This document shows positions 27,028 through 36,140 of a stretch of DNA of 64,000 nucleotides, piece by piece; the first letter of the stretch is position 1, and each line of letters begins with the position of its first letter. Under the pieces are notes generated by a model that had not been told where the DNA came from, searched no databases, and saw only the letters and a list, made by a program, of their open reading frames with translations. The stretch lies in NCBI GenBank assembly GCA_011365055.1, contig RDOG01000009.1:108548-172547 (forward strand), written 5' to 3'. Made by a program: the position numbers and the translations under genes. The stretch comes from Promethearchaeota archaeon (GTDB lineage: Archaea > Asgardarchaeota > Lokiarchaeia > Helarchaeales > RDOG01).

Positions 27028-27531
27028 CTATTTGTTTTCTTCTTCATTTTTGAAAAGCATTCGGGATAGATTGGGAAAAAATGTTCGAGCTATTCTGCGC
27101 ATCCGATTTCTGCCATGTTCAACAGATTCTTTAATAGATGTTTGAATTTTTCCTGCAAAATTTCTTAAATTCATTATTAATTGATTATATAATATATCAA
27201 TTTGAGCTTTCATAAATTCGGCTAGTTCATCAGAAGACATATTTTGAATTTCTTGTAAAAATTCCTCTAAATCAATATATCCATAGTCTACGTTTTCTTC
27301 AGGTGCACTCATTCCGTATCTCAACATGAAATCATATTTTTTTCTCTTATCCGCATCTGATAAAACATTATAGGCAATATTTATCAATTTTATTTTCTCT
27401 TCAGCTTCTTTAGAGTGATTGATATCAGGATGAAATTGCTTAGCTAACTCTCTATATTTTTTTCTAATTTCCTCTTGATGAGCGGTTCTACTTACACCCA
27501 AAATATGATAAAAATCTAAATTTTTGCTCAT
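27028..27531 (-). CDS. J-domain protein (DnaJ-like co-chaperone)
   Basis: 167 aa. The N-terminal 65 residues are a complete J domain: [26 protein letters not shown] with the HPD motif that triggers Hsp70 ATPase, and [15 protein letters not shown]. The rest has no Gly/Phe region or zinc finger, so this is a class C J protein, with a helical C-terminus rich in Met/Asn/Arg. No Hsp70 gene is nearby. GGAGAT lies upstream of the ATG at 27531. Confidence 0.88.
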   Translation of the reverse strand: MSKNLDFYHILGVSRTAHQEEIRKKYRELAKQFHPDINHSKEAEEKIKLINIAYNVLSDADKRKKYDFMLRYGMSAPEENVDYGYIDLEEFLQEIQNMSSDELAEFMKAQIDILYNQLIMNLRNFAGKIQTSIKESVEHGRNRMRRIARTFFPNLSRMLFKNEEENK

Positions 27532-27636
27532 TTATTTTTGAATCTCCTATTAAACCAAAAAAATTCAAATAGAAACCAATTATAATTTTCTATTAAATTC
27601 AATATATGTAACGATTTATTAACAATTTAATTTTTA

Positions 27637-29370
27637 ATGATCGAATTGGACCTAAATAATTCTACCTCATATATCAATAAATTACGTAATAATGAAATAT
27701 TTCCAGTCTTAAAATTAATATCAAATGAACATGCTAAAATTTCATCAAAATTTCATATTTGGTGGGCTAAAAAACCTGGAAATATAATCAAAATTTTAAT
27801 CCAACATTTCACAAAACCAAATGAAATAGTTCTAGATCCTTTCTCAGGTTCGGGAGCTGTTTTAGAAGAAGCTATCAAGTTAGGGAGGAAAAGTATTGCA
27901 CTTGATCTTAATCCATTATCAATTTTTTTAATGGAAAATTTAATTTCCAAAAAAAATTGGGAGTTAATTCAAGATTATTATGAAAAGATCTTAAAGAATC
28001 TTAAAGATAAATGTAAGATAGTTGGTTTAAAATCTATTTTTGATTTATATGAGACTAATTGTCCTATATGTAAGGGCATCGCAAGAATAAATTACGTTAT
28101 TTGGGAAGACGATACGCCAATAGCTGTAAGATTATATTGTATAAAAGATGGAATATTGACAAAAAATAAGATAGAAAAAAAAGATATTGAATTAATTAAT
28201 GAAATAGAAAAAATAAATTGGAAATCGAAAATAAATAATGTTAAATTCATACAAAATTCAAGAATTAATGTTTCAAAGAACATGTATTTGATGGATTTTT
28301 TTACGAAAAGGAACTTTTTAGCATTATCATCCTTGATTGATGAAATAAATTCACTATCAGCCTGTGCAGAAAGAGAATTCTTAAAATTTATCTTTAGTTC
28401 TACTTTACGAAAAACAAGCAAGCTTATAAGTACAAAAGGAGGATTGAGCTTAGGTTTTTGGATTCCCAAAAAAAATAGAAAAGAAAATAACGTATTTTTT
28501 CAGTTTGAAAAAGTAAAAGATAAATTATGGAGAAAAAAGAATTATTTAGATGAATTGAATCAAATTTCTAAGAGAGCTTTAAATTTTTCTGAATTAAAAA
28601 CAAACAAAAATCTTTTAATCAAAAAATTTAACGCAACAGAACTCATAGAATTGATAGAACCTGAATCGATTGATTTAATTGTTACAGATCCCCCATATGC
28701 AGATGAAGTTCCATATTTTGAATTAACCCAATTATGGAATCCTTGGTTGGATTTCGAGATATCTCATATTGATTTACTAAATGAAATAATTCTAACAAAT
28801 AGTCCAGAACGAATAGAAAAAAACGTACATGCTGAAGAAGGAGTAACGAATTACCGAAGTCTTTTAGAATCTTCATTTAAACAAATGTTTCAAACTCTTA
28901 AAAATCATCATTATGCCTGCGTCTGGTTTAAAGAAGCAGAATTAAAGATTTGGAACTTTCTGATAGAATCTGCTTTAAACGCAGGTTTTGTTTACTTAGA
29001 TCAAATAAATGTTAACACCGATATAAGATCATTAAAGCCTAAATTTTCTCCTAAACATTCCTTAACTGGTCATGTCTTGATTTTTTTTCTTAAAGACAAG
29101 AATTTACACCTCTCAAAAGTCGAACCAGATTGGAATTTAGCTGTTAAATTAATTTGCATGCAAGCAGAACGAATAATTTTAAAGAATGGAGGGAAGGCCA
29201 CGACTTCTGAACTGTATAATGGTATTGGAATCAAAGAGCAAGGCATCATTGCTCAGCTTATAAAGAACAATGCTTTAAAATTAATATCGAACAGGTATGA
29301 TAATTTATTTTATTTTTTCAAAAAACATTTTAAATTCGATAAAGAATCCTATTCTTGGTTTATAAATTAA
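27637..29370 (+). CDS. DNA methyltransferase (DUF1156/COG1743-like), orphan
   Basis: 577 aa. The SAM-binding motif DPFSGSG is at residues 67-73 and catalytic DPPY at 351-354 (TDPPYADEVPYFELTQLW), giving a motif I then IV order with a large insert. HIWWAKKP near residue 40 and a Cys-rich insert (CPICKG, then a single further Cys) resemble COG1743-type adenine methylases. The likely product is N6-methyladenine or N4-methylcytosine. No restriction endonuclease or specificity subunit lies next to it. It ends 2 nt from the convergent phosphatase gene. Confidence 0.75.
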   Translation: MIELDLNNSTSYINKLRNNEIFPVLKLISNEHAKISSKFHIWWAKKPGNIIKILIQHFTKPNEIVLDPFSGSGAVLEEAIKLGRKSIALDLNPLSIFLMENLISKKNWELIQDYYEKILKNLKDKCKIVGLKSIFDLYETNCPICKGIARINYVIWEDDTPIAVRLYCIKDGILTKNKIEKKDIELINEIEKINWKSKINNVKFIQNSRINVSKNMYLMDFFTKRNFLALSSLIDEINSLSACAEREFLKFIFSSTLRKTSKLISTKGGLSLGFWIPKKNRKENNVFFQFEKVKDKLWRKKNYLDELNQISKRALNFSELKTNKNLLIKKFNATELIELIEPESIDLIVTDPPYADEVPYFELTQLWNPWLDFEISHIDLLNEIILTNSPERIEKNVHAEEGVTNYRSLLESSFKQMFQTLKNHHYACVWFKEAELKIWNFLIESALNAGFVYLDQINVNTDIRSLKPKFSPKHSLTGHVLIFFLKDKNLHLSKVEPDWNLAVKLICMQAERIILKNGGKATTSELYNGIGIKEQGIIAQLIKNNALKLISNRYDNLFYFFKKHFKFDKESYSWFIN

Positions 29371-29372
29371 AA

Positions 29373-30101
29373 TTATTTTAAATCCAAGTTAAATACCTTG
29401 ATGACATAATCTATAGCTTCACAAAATCCATTACCATATCTTTTAGTTGTTACGAAATCTGCAGATTCACGAAGGGATTTAGGAGAGTGTCGTAATGCTA
29501 TACTATAGCCAGTAACGTTTAACATGTCTTGATCGTTCTCTGCGTCACCGATAGATACGATGTTGTTTAATTGAATGGGTTCAATAGGATTTTGTTTTTC
29601 ATTATAAATTTTAATGCATTCTATTAACCCGTGACCTTTAGAAATAGTTTTATCCAAAATGTGAAAAATATAACTTGAATCTAACAATTTCGCTTCTATC
29701 TTTTGATTCTCTAAGTATTCCCGTGCAAGTCTCAAATTAAAGCGTTTTTGTAACGTGATATCTCGATAACGAAGATGTGAATTTGAGGTAAGACATATTT
29801 TATTTCCAAATTTTGATTTTAATGCTTCTAGACCATCTTCTGCAGGTTTTCGTGAACCTAATAGAGTATGTTTTGAAAAAAAATAAGAAATTACACCCCC
29901 ATTTTCTGCTACGGTAAAATTTGAAGCTCCCATATAGTATGAAAGAGTGCTGGCAGAATATATATTTTGTCCCGAAACTATTATGACAGGAATATTATTT
30001 TTTTGCAACAATCTTATCCGTTTTAAAGCATCTAGATTAATGATCCCAATTCTATTAGTAATCGTGCCATCTAAATCAGTAGCAATAGCTTTTATTTCCA
30101 T
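29373..30101 (-). CDS. archaeal-type phosphoglycolate phosphatase (HAD)
   Basis: 242 aa, HAD superfamily IIB. The nucleophile motif is DLDGTITN, motif II VSGQN, the conserved lysine region SKGHGLIECIK and the acidic motif GDAENDQDM. Length and layout match archaeal phosphoglycolate phosphatase of the Thermoplasma TA0175 type, which removes phosphate from 2-phosphoglycolate; related sugar phosphatases cannot be excluded. It is convergent with the methyltransferase gene, 2 nt away. Confidence 0.8.
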   Translation of the reverse strand: MEIKAIATDLDGTITNRIGIINLDALKRIRLLQKNNIPVIIVSGQNIYSASTLSYYMGASNFTVAENGGVISYFFSKHTLLGSRKPAEDGLEALKSKFGNKICLTSNSHLRYRDITLQKRFNLRLAREYLENQKIEAKLLDSSYIFHILDKTISKGHGLIECIKIYNEKQNPIEPIQLNNIVSIGDAENDQDMLNVTGYSIALRHSPKSLRESADFVTTKRYGNGFCEAIDYVIKVFNLDLK

Positions 30102-30182
30102 TTTATTTCATACTCATGAGAAAGATTTTTTATCATTCTATTACTTAGTACTCATTAAAAAAAAATAAAAGTTGTTCATATC

Positions 30183-30530
30183 ATGGCAGAAGATAAAAAA
30201 ATAATTCAGAAGTGGGAGCGGAAAGCTCATTATGATAAAATGAGAGACGATAATATTATTTACCCACATTATCATTGTCATGTTTGTGAAGCTTTAATTG
30301 ATTCTCAAGAAATTTATAAGCAAATCAAAGTAGATAAAAAAGATTCATTTCCTCACCTGCAAAATTTCTGTTCAAAAGATTGTTTGGGAAAAATTTTGGG
30401 GGATGATGAGAAACCTGTATTATCCCTGAAACAAAAGTTAAAGAAGCATTTCATTTGGATAATAATGGCTTTATATGCAGGCATTATGGGTCTTGTAATT
30501 CTTATTTTATGGTTAATATCACTAACTTAG
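30183..30530 (+). CDS. zinc-binding single-TM protein (DUF2116-like)
   Basis: 115 aa. HYHCHVCEALID and FCSKDCLGKI provide a C-x2-C...C-x3-C zinc site (residues about 37-66), followed by a single C-terminal membrane segment (about 91-112). This layout resembles DUF2116/COG4068 archaeal proteins. It would be a tail-anchored zinc protein facing the cytoplasm. Its stop is only 5 nt from the 3' end of the opposing tRNA-Arg. Confidence 0.6.
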   Translation: MAEDKKIIQKWERKAHYDKMRDDNIIYPHYHCHVCEALIDSQEIYKQIKVDKKDSFPHLQNFCSKDCLGKILGDDEKPVLSLKQKLKKHFIWIIMALYAGIMGLVILILWLISLT

Positions 30531-30535
30531 TTAGC

Positions 30536-30638
30536 GAGCACGGGGGGATTTGAACCCTCGATTTCCTGCTTGCTTCATTTTCATATTTTATCAAAAATTC
30601 CGGAGGCAGGTGCTCTATCCAAGCTAAGCCACGTGCTC
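30536..30638 (-). tRNA. tRNA-Arg(CCG) with anticodon-loop intron
   Basis: Acceptor GAGCACG pairs with CGTGCTC. The anticodon stem CCTGC/GCAGG encloses CTCCGG, giving anticodon CCG, followed by an intron of about 27 nt at the canonical 37/38 site. The T-loop is TTCAAAT; its stem GAGGG/CCCCC has one A-C mismatch. Discriminator G; CCA is not encoded. It lies downstream of tRNA-Arg(GCG) on the same strand. Confidence 0.9.
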
Positions 30639-30668
30639 TTTTTCAGAATTATTTGTAAAAATAATGGT

Positions 30669-30772
30669 GGGCCCGCCGGAATTTACATCCAGCGTCCAAA
30701 TGGCGCCAGAATTTGAATCCGGGATCTCCTGCTCCGCAGGCAGGCGTTCCATCCAGGCTAAACCACGAGCCC
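30669..30772 (-). tRNA. tRNA-Arg(GCG) with T-loop intron
   Basis: Acceptor GGGCTCG pairs with CGGGCCC (one G-U). The anticodon stem CCTGC/GCAGG encloses CTGCGGA, giving anticodon GCG, with no intron there. The T-arm begins CCGGA-TTCAAAT but its partner TCCGG comes 28 nt later; the insert (about TCTGGCGCC...GTAAAT) looks like a non-canonical intron in the T-loop near position 59/60. Removing it restores a perfect 5-bp T-stem. Discriminator A with encoded CCA. Confidence 0.88.
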
Positions 30773-30904
30773 ATATATTAAAAAATAAATCAAAATTGGG
30801 ATAAAAACTATTCTTCTAAAAGAAAGATTTAAATTAACTTCTAAAGAGATTTATAGAATCCCCTTAGAGGATTATCCAAACAAATGGATTAGATGGTATA
30901 AAAA

Positions 30905-31936
30905 ATGTCAGATAAAATTGATTGGGATAATCTCGGGTTTGATTTTCTTCCAACAAAGACCATGTGGCTTTCAGAGTGTGAAGATGGTAAAACTTGGAAG
31001 GATAAAGGGTTAGTTCCCTTTAAAAACTTTGAGATTTCTCCCGCAGCATGTGTCCTAAATTACGGACAAGGAATATTTGAAGGCATGAAAGCGCTACGCA
31101 CGAAAAATGACGAAATAGTACTATTTCGTCCGATAGAAAACGGTAAAAGATTCAAGGATAGCGCAGAACGTTTATGCATACCTCCATATGACCCTAATAA
31201 GTTCGTGGAAGCGGTCAAGAAGGTTGTTAAAGCGAATGTCGAATACATCCCTCCATATGGAAAAGGCGCTTTATACATTCGCCCAGTCATGTGGGGAACA
31301 GGACCAATGCTTGGGGTTGCCCCCGCACCAAGTTATACATTCATTATATGGGTCAGTCCAGTAGGCCCATATTTCAAGACAGGATTCAATCCTATCAAGT
31401 TAGAAATAAGTAAAAAATATCATCGGGCAGCCCCAAAAGGAGTTGGTGCTGCAAAGACCATTTGTAATTATGCCCCAACCATGTTACCAGCAATAGAAAC
31501 AAAGAAAAAAGGATTTGCACAAATAATTTACTTAGATGCCGCCAATGAAAAGTATATCGAAGAAGTAGGAACGGCTAATTTCTTTGCCGTGCTTGATGAA
31601 GTCTTAGTGACTCCACGGGCTCCAAAAGATGGTTCTATCTTGCCCGGAGTGACCAGAAAATCAGTTGTTCAACTTGCCAAGGAGAAACTTGGGATGAGAG
31701 TAGAAGAACGAGATGTTTCCTATGAAGAAGTTTTCGAGGCATCCGAGGTTTTCTGCACGGGTACTGCAGCTGTAGTGACTCCTATCGGGTCCATTGCATT
31801 CGAAGGAAAGGAATACACGTATAATAATTTTAAAGTCGGAGCAATCACGCAAAAACTCTATGATCTCTTGACGAAAATCCAATTACGTGAACTAGACGAC
31901 CCATACGGTTGGGTTATCCTTGTAACTGAAGCATAA
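30905..31936 (+). CDS. ilvE: branched-chain amino acid aminotransferase
   Basis: 343 aa, fold-type IV PLP enzyme that interconverts Val, Leu and Ile with their keto acids. Motifs: LNYGQGIFEGMKALR, ALYIRPVMWGTGP, a GAAKTICNYAP block holding the Schiff-base lysine, and EEVGTANFFAV, with a FCTGTAAVVTPIG stretch near the end. Complete, with no visible defect. The coding sequence is visibly richer in G/C, with more C-ending codons, than its neighbours, which may reflect high expression or a recent transfer. A TATA-like TTTATAGA lies about 50 nt upstream. Confidence 0.92.
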   Translation: MSDKIDWDNLGFDFLPTKTMWLSECEDGKTWKDKGLVPFKNFEISPAACVLNYGQGIFEGMKALRTKNDEIVLFRPIENGKRFKDSAERLCIPPYDPNKFVEAVKKVVKANVEYIPPYGKGALYIRPVMWGTGPMLGVAPAPSYTFIIWVSPVGPYFKTGFNPIKLEISKKYHRAAPKGVGAAKTICNYAPTMLPAIETKKKGFAQIIYLDAANEKYIEEVGTANFFAVLDEVLVTPRAPKDGSILPGVTRKSVVQLAKEKLGMRVEERDVSYEEVFEASEVFCTGTAAVVTPIGSIAFEGKEYTYNNFKVGAITQKLYDLLTKIQLRELDDPYGWVILVTEA

Positions 31937-31938
31937 GA

Positions 31939-31964
31939 TGTTGAATTAGTTATTTAATACAACA
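31939..31964 (+). terminator. hairpin after ilvE
   Basis: TGTTG and CAACA, extended by ATTA/TTAAT-type pairing, form a stem of about nine pairs with one mismatch around GTTAT, starting 3 nt after the ilvE stop codon. It may be a transcript-end or stabilising hairpin. Confidence 0.3.
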
Positions 31965-32178
31965 TTGATGATAATTCTTCCGTAAATCATACCTATTCAC
32001 ATTTTTTTTAAAATTTAATTAGTTTATACTAGAAAATCACTCCAATATGTAATTAAATTTATCATCAACTTAGTTTATATTTATTTAATGCAACAGATTC
32101 TCATCCATAATCTTCTAAGAGACCAAAAAATAAAAAATTTTACTATATTTTTCAAAATTATTGATTATAGGTTTACAC

Positions 32179-33372
32179 TTATTTTGACTTTCTCATAAAA
32201 TCTTCGATTTCATCCGCAGAATGTTCTAGAACATTTTCAGGTGCTAGAAAAACCAGTCTAAAATGTCCGGTTCCATATTTTTCTCCAAATCCGGAACCAT
32301 GTACTACCAAAATTTTCTTCTTTTTTAGCAAGTCAATAACGAATTCTTTATCTGAGGTCCATTTATTACCCAAATCCACTTTTGGAAAAATATAAAATGC
32401 TCCTCTCGGTTTTTGACACGTAATACCAGGAATGTCGCTTAATCTTGAATGAATCAAATCACGTCTTTTCTTTAATTTATTAATCATTTCTTTCACGTGA
32501 TCTTGGGGGCCACGTAAAGCCGCCAAAGCAGCATATTGAGATGGACCATTTGCACATAATCGAGCCCGTGCGAGTTTTATCACAGATTGCCTGAAATTCT
32601 CCAACAAATTTAAAGGATCGGCATAAAAAATATAACCTAATCTCCACCCAGTCATTAAATAAGCTTTAGAAAAGCCTGATAAATTAATGATTGGAACATC
32701 AGTTGTTTTTATTCCCGGTGTTTTTTCATCATATACTATCTGTTCATAAATATTATCGCAAATTATAGGAATTCCATGCTCTCCCGCTATATTCTTTATT
32801 TCATTCAAAGTTTTTTCAGAATAAACCGTTCCTACAGGATTATTTGGAGTGATTATAACAATTGATTTAGTTTTTTCAGTGATTTTTGCTCGTAGATCAT
32901 CTATATTAGGCTGCCAATCATCATTTTCATCCATTTGATATTCAATGGGTTCTGCACCAAAAAAGTTAGCATATGAAATAAAGGGAGGATATGAAGGACC
33001 AGGAACTAAAAGTTCATCTTTGGGATTTAACAGGGAACCATATATGAAATAAATTGCTTCAGAAACCCCTGAAGTAATTAAAACATCTTCAATAGTAATT
33101 TTTCCATGATTTTTACTTTCATGTTTCGCAATTTCTTCTCGAAGCTCGTTTATACCTTCTGAATCAACGTACAAATTTCTACCGTCTAAAATTGCTTGGT
33201 TTAAGGCATTCTTAATATGATATGGTGTATCAAAATCGTATTTTGGAGGGTCTCCTATGCTGAGATAAGTAATTTTGTCACCATTTTTTTCAAATTCGCT
33301 GGCAACAGCAACAATATCTCGAATGGCGTAAGTAAATTTATCTAACCTTTCTGCACTTTGGATCTTTTTCAT
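32179..33372 (-). CDS. aspartate/alanine aminotransferase family (class I PLP)
   Basis: 397 aa from the ATG at 33372 (a GTG at 33381 is possible). Fold-type I class I/II aminotransferase: SIGDPP near the N-terminus, VTSGVSE-type motif (LITSGVSEAIY), ITPNNPVGTVYS, a NLSGFSKAYLMTGWRLGY block with the Schiff-base lysine, and FRLVFLAP at the end. It resembles archaeal alanine/aspartate aminotransferases; the exact substrate cannot be read from the sequence. Convergent with ilvE across a 240-nt gap. Confidence 0.85.
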   Translation of the reverse strand: MKKIQSAERLDKFTYAIRDIVAVASEFEKNGDKITYLSIGDPPKYDFDTPYHIKNALNQAILDGRNLYVDSEGINELREEIAKHESKNHGKITIEDVLITSGVSEAIYFIYGSLLNPKDELLVPGPSYPPFISYANFFGAEPIEYQMDENDDWQPNIDDLRAKITEKTKSIVIITPNNPVGTVYSEKTLNEIKNIAGEHGIPIICDNIYEQIVYDEKTPGIKTTDVPIINLSGFSKAYLMTGWRLGYIFYADPLNLLENFRQSVIKLARARLCANGPSQYAALAALRGPQDHVKEMINKLKKRRDLIHSRLSDIPGITCQKPRGAFYIFPKVDLGNKWTSDKEFVIDLLKKKKILVVHGSGFGEKYGTGHFRLVFLAPENVLEHSADEIEDFMRKSK

Positions 33373-33658
33373 GGCTTCCACATTAATTAAGAAGTTTTAA
33401 TCAAAATAAAGCCAAATAAATTTTTAAAGATTATTACTTTTATATTGATTCATTGTATTAATGTGTATCAAATTTGATTTACATTGAACTATAGATTCCC
33501 CTCTTTACTGAAAAAGTTCTTTATTCAATTTTGACAAAAATAACGTAGAAACAAAAATTTAATAACCTAATTTAATTGAATCTTTTAATCACAATATTGA
33601 ATTTAATAAAAGGTATAGAAATAAATAATATAGTATTTAATAGGATTGGATCATTAAA

Positions 33659-34597
33659 ATGACCGAATATGAGTTAGGACAAGAAATCTTGAACGATAGG
33701 ATAAAAGGTAGTTGGATTGTCAAAAAAGGATTTCCTCACATGCAAGAAAATGGTGTAATTATGGACGTTACAAACGTAGAACAAGCCCAAATAGCGGAAG
33801 AAGCAGGTGCTGTTGCGGTAATGTTATTAGATAAATTACCATACGATATTCGAAAAGCAGGAGGAATTGCTAGAACCGCATCTGCAAAATTATTTGAGGA
33901 AATTAGAGACCATGTTACCATTCCAATAATGATGAAATGCCGAATAGGGCATGTTGGTGAAGCTCGCATCATTGAAGCTGTAGGTGCAGATTGTATTGAC
34001 GAATCTGAAGTATTATCACCCGCTGATACTGAACATCATATTTGGAAACATGATTTCAAAGTACCTTTTGTTTGTGGTTGCACGGATTTGAGTTCTGCTC
34101 TTCGGAGGATTGAGGAAGGAGCATCCATGCTCCGTAGCAAGGGAGAACCTGGTACAGGTGATGTAAAACATGCCATTGTCCATTTTAACAAACTAAAAGA
34201 ACAACTTCGTATGATCATTGCTGCAAAAGATAATCCGCAAGAATTAATGAAATATGCTCGTGAATTTAAGGTGAGTTATGATATCGTAAAGCATACAGCT
34301 TTTTTAGGAAGAGTTCCAGTAACAGTTTTTGCTGCGGGAGGTATAGCCACCCCTGCTGATGCGGCTTTCATGATGAACATGGGATGTGATGGGATTTTCG
34401 TAGGATCTGGAATATTTAAATCAGATGATCCAAAAAATAGGGCAATAGCCATCGTTCTAGCCTGTTCATTTCATGATGAGCCTGAAATAGTATTAGATGC
34501 ACAGAAAATGGTTTCTGAGAAGAAATCTATGGATGGAATAGACATGTCTTTAATGGCTTTAGAGAACAGATGGGAAGTCAGAGGAAGCGATATTTAA
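33659..34597 (+). CDS. pdxS: pyridoxal 5'-phosphate synthase subunit PdxS
   Basis: 312 aa. Builds PLP from ribose 5-phosphate, glyceraldehyde 3-phosphate and ammonia supplied by PdxT. Signatures are GVIMDVTNVEQAQIAEEAGA, K93 in MMKCRIGH (Schiff-base lysine), CIDESEVLSPADTEHHI and KGEPGTGDV (phosphate loop). The family core is almost unchanged. pdxT starts 7 nt downstream, an operon. The protein also makes the cofactor needed by the three aminotransferases in this window. Confidence 0.96.
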   Translation: MTEYELGQEILNDRIKGSWIVKKGFPHMQENGVIMDVTNVEQAQIAEEAGAVAVMLLDKLPYDIRKAGGIARTASAKLFEEIRDHVTIPIMMKCRIGHVGEARIIEAVGADCIDESEVLSPADTEHHIWKHDFKVPFVCGCTDLSSALRRIEEGASMLRSKGEPGTGDVKHAIVHFNKLKEQLRMIIAAKDNPQELMKYAREFKVSYDIVKHTAFLGRVPVTVFAAGGIATPADAAFMMNMGCDGIFVGSGIFKSDDPKNRAIAIVLACSFHDEPEIVLDAQKMVSEKKSMDGIDMSLMALENRWEVRGSDI

Positions 34598-34604
34598 GGA
34601 TTGG

Positions 34605-35210
34605 ATGAAAATGAAAAAAATTGGTGTGTTGGGATATCAAGGTGACTTGAGGTTTCACGTAGATAAAACTAAACACGCATTAAAGAAAAATGATATTGAA
34701 GCGATTGTAAAAATCGTAAAAAAGCCAAAAGAAATAGAAGAAATAGATGCTTTAATAATTTCTGGAGGAGAATCTACTGTAATGGGTGCCATTGCAAAAA
34801 AAGTTGGAGCATTAGACGTGATAAAGAAAAAAATTGAGCAAAATATTCCCGTATTAAGTACTTGTGCAGGTACTATTTTTTTGGCAAAAAGAGTATATGA
34901 TAAAATAGTCGGTAATACAAATCAACTCATCTTAGAAATTTTAGATATAGAAATTGAAAGAAATTCATATGGACCTCAAAAAGACAGTTTTGAAGTAAAT
35001 TTGGACATCCCAGTACTCGGAGACATTCCATTCAAAGGTGTATTCATTAGAGCACCGACAATTAAAAATCCATCACCAAATATAAAAATTTTAGCAAAGT
35101 TTAATGAGGATATTGTTGCTATTCGTCAAAATAATATAATTGCAACTACTTTTCATCCAGAAATTACGGATGATATTCGTATTCATGAATATTTCGTAAA
35201 ATTAATTTAA
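34605..35210 (+). CDS. pdxT: pyridoxal 5'-phosphate synthase glutaminase PdxT
   Basis: 201 aa, class I glutamine amidotransferase that feeds ammonia to PdxS. Visible: GVLGYQGD, the oxyanion motif GGEST, the nucleophile Cys87 in STCAGTIFLA, RAPTI and the catalytic FHPE near the C-terminus. Complete. The start may be the first or the second ATG (MKMKK). Convergent with the DUF89 gene. Confidence 0.95.
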   Translation: MKMKKIGVLGYQGDLRFHVDKTKHALKKNDIEAIVKIVKKPKEIEEIDALIISGGESTVMGAIAKKVGALDVIKKKIEQNIPVLSTCAGTIFLAKRVYDKIVGNTNQLILEILDIEIERNSYGPQKDSFEVNLDIPVLGDIPFKGVFIRAPTIKNPSPNIKILAKFNEDIVAIRQNNIIATTFHPEITDDIRIHEYFVKLI

Positions 35211-35223
35211 AATTAATTTTATT

Positions 35224-36126
35224 TTAATACATCCTGAACATAGATACATTTTTTCCCAATTCTATACCTAAACTATTAGCAACTGTGAGGCATTTTGTTC
35301 TGAATAAGTGAATTATTGGTTTGTTCAAAGATTCTTCTTCAAATAAACATTCAAAGTACCCCATTCCTTTTGCAATAATTAAGTCTGCATTATCGATATA
35401 TTTTTTAAAATTTGTAGAAATTTCGTCAAATATTATACCCACATGATCATTTTCCGTGGTAATTAATTCCACTCCATTAATTTTATTTAATCCAACATAG
35501 ATCGCATCTTCCATCATTGCATCATTCAATGCAGGTTCACCTTTCACGGCTACTATAACTTTAATATTTTTGTCCATTAGCGTTTTTATTAAGAATTTAT
35601 CAAATAAAATCTCCCCTGCATTATCAGTTAAATATAAAACCTTCAAACCTTGTTTTAAATAATCATACATTGCTTTAATTTCATCTATAACTAGGTCCTC
35701 TTCGATGCTTTCTATTAAATTCTCTAATTTTTTTTCAAGATTTTCGGTGGTTATGTTATGATCTTGAATATTAAATTCCATTACGTTTCCAACGATTGAA
35801 ATTAATACCGAAAATCTAAATTTTTGATATGGATCTGAAACCAAGTTTATTTTTTTTTCTAATAAATGCTCGAATTTTAAAGCAATTCTATTCGAAATTT
35901 CCTTCTCATTTTTATATGGATCATTATTTCCTGAAACCTTCCTTATTATTCTATCTCTCCACGTACCAACTATCGCAGGGATCGATTTTTCATTGAATTT
36001 CTCTTGAAACATATTAAATAGCTCTTTAATTACCTCAAATTGTACGATTTGATCATTAGTGGCAAGGAGAGTTTGAGCTATACCTCGAGAAAATAAGCAC
36101 ATGGCACATCGGGCGCGAACTTTCAA
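35224..36126 (-). CDS. DUF89 family (damage-control phosphatase-like)
   Basis: 300 aa. DUF89 proteins are metal-dependent phosphatases thought to hydrolyse damaged phosphometabolites. Characteristic: N-terminal CAMC, TDNAGEILFD, KGEPALNDAMMEDA and AKGMGYFE, which carry the metal and phosphate residues. The start is a TTG at 36126 with AGGCGAT about 6 nt upstream. It follows tpiA by 14 nt, consistent with repair of sugar-phosphate by-products, though that link is inferred. Confidence 0.85.
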   Translation of the reverse strand: MKVRARCAMCLFSRGIAQTLLATNDQIVQFEVIKELFNMFQEKFNEKSIPAIVGTWRDRIIRKVSGNNDPYKNEKEISNRIALKFEHLLEKKINLVSDPYQKFRFSVLISIVGNVMEFNIQDHNITTENLEKKLENLIESIEEDLVIDEIKAMYDYLKQGLKVLYLTDNAGEILFDKFLIKTLMDKNIKVIVAVKGEPALNDAMMEDAIYVGLNKINGVELITTENDHVGIIFDEISTNFKKYIDNADLIIAKGMGYFECLFEEESLNKPIIHLFRTKCLTVANSLGIELGKNVSMFRMY

Positions 36127-36140
36127 GTTAAATCGCCTAA

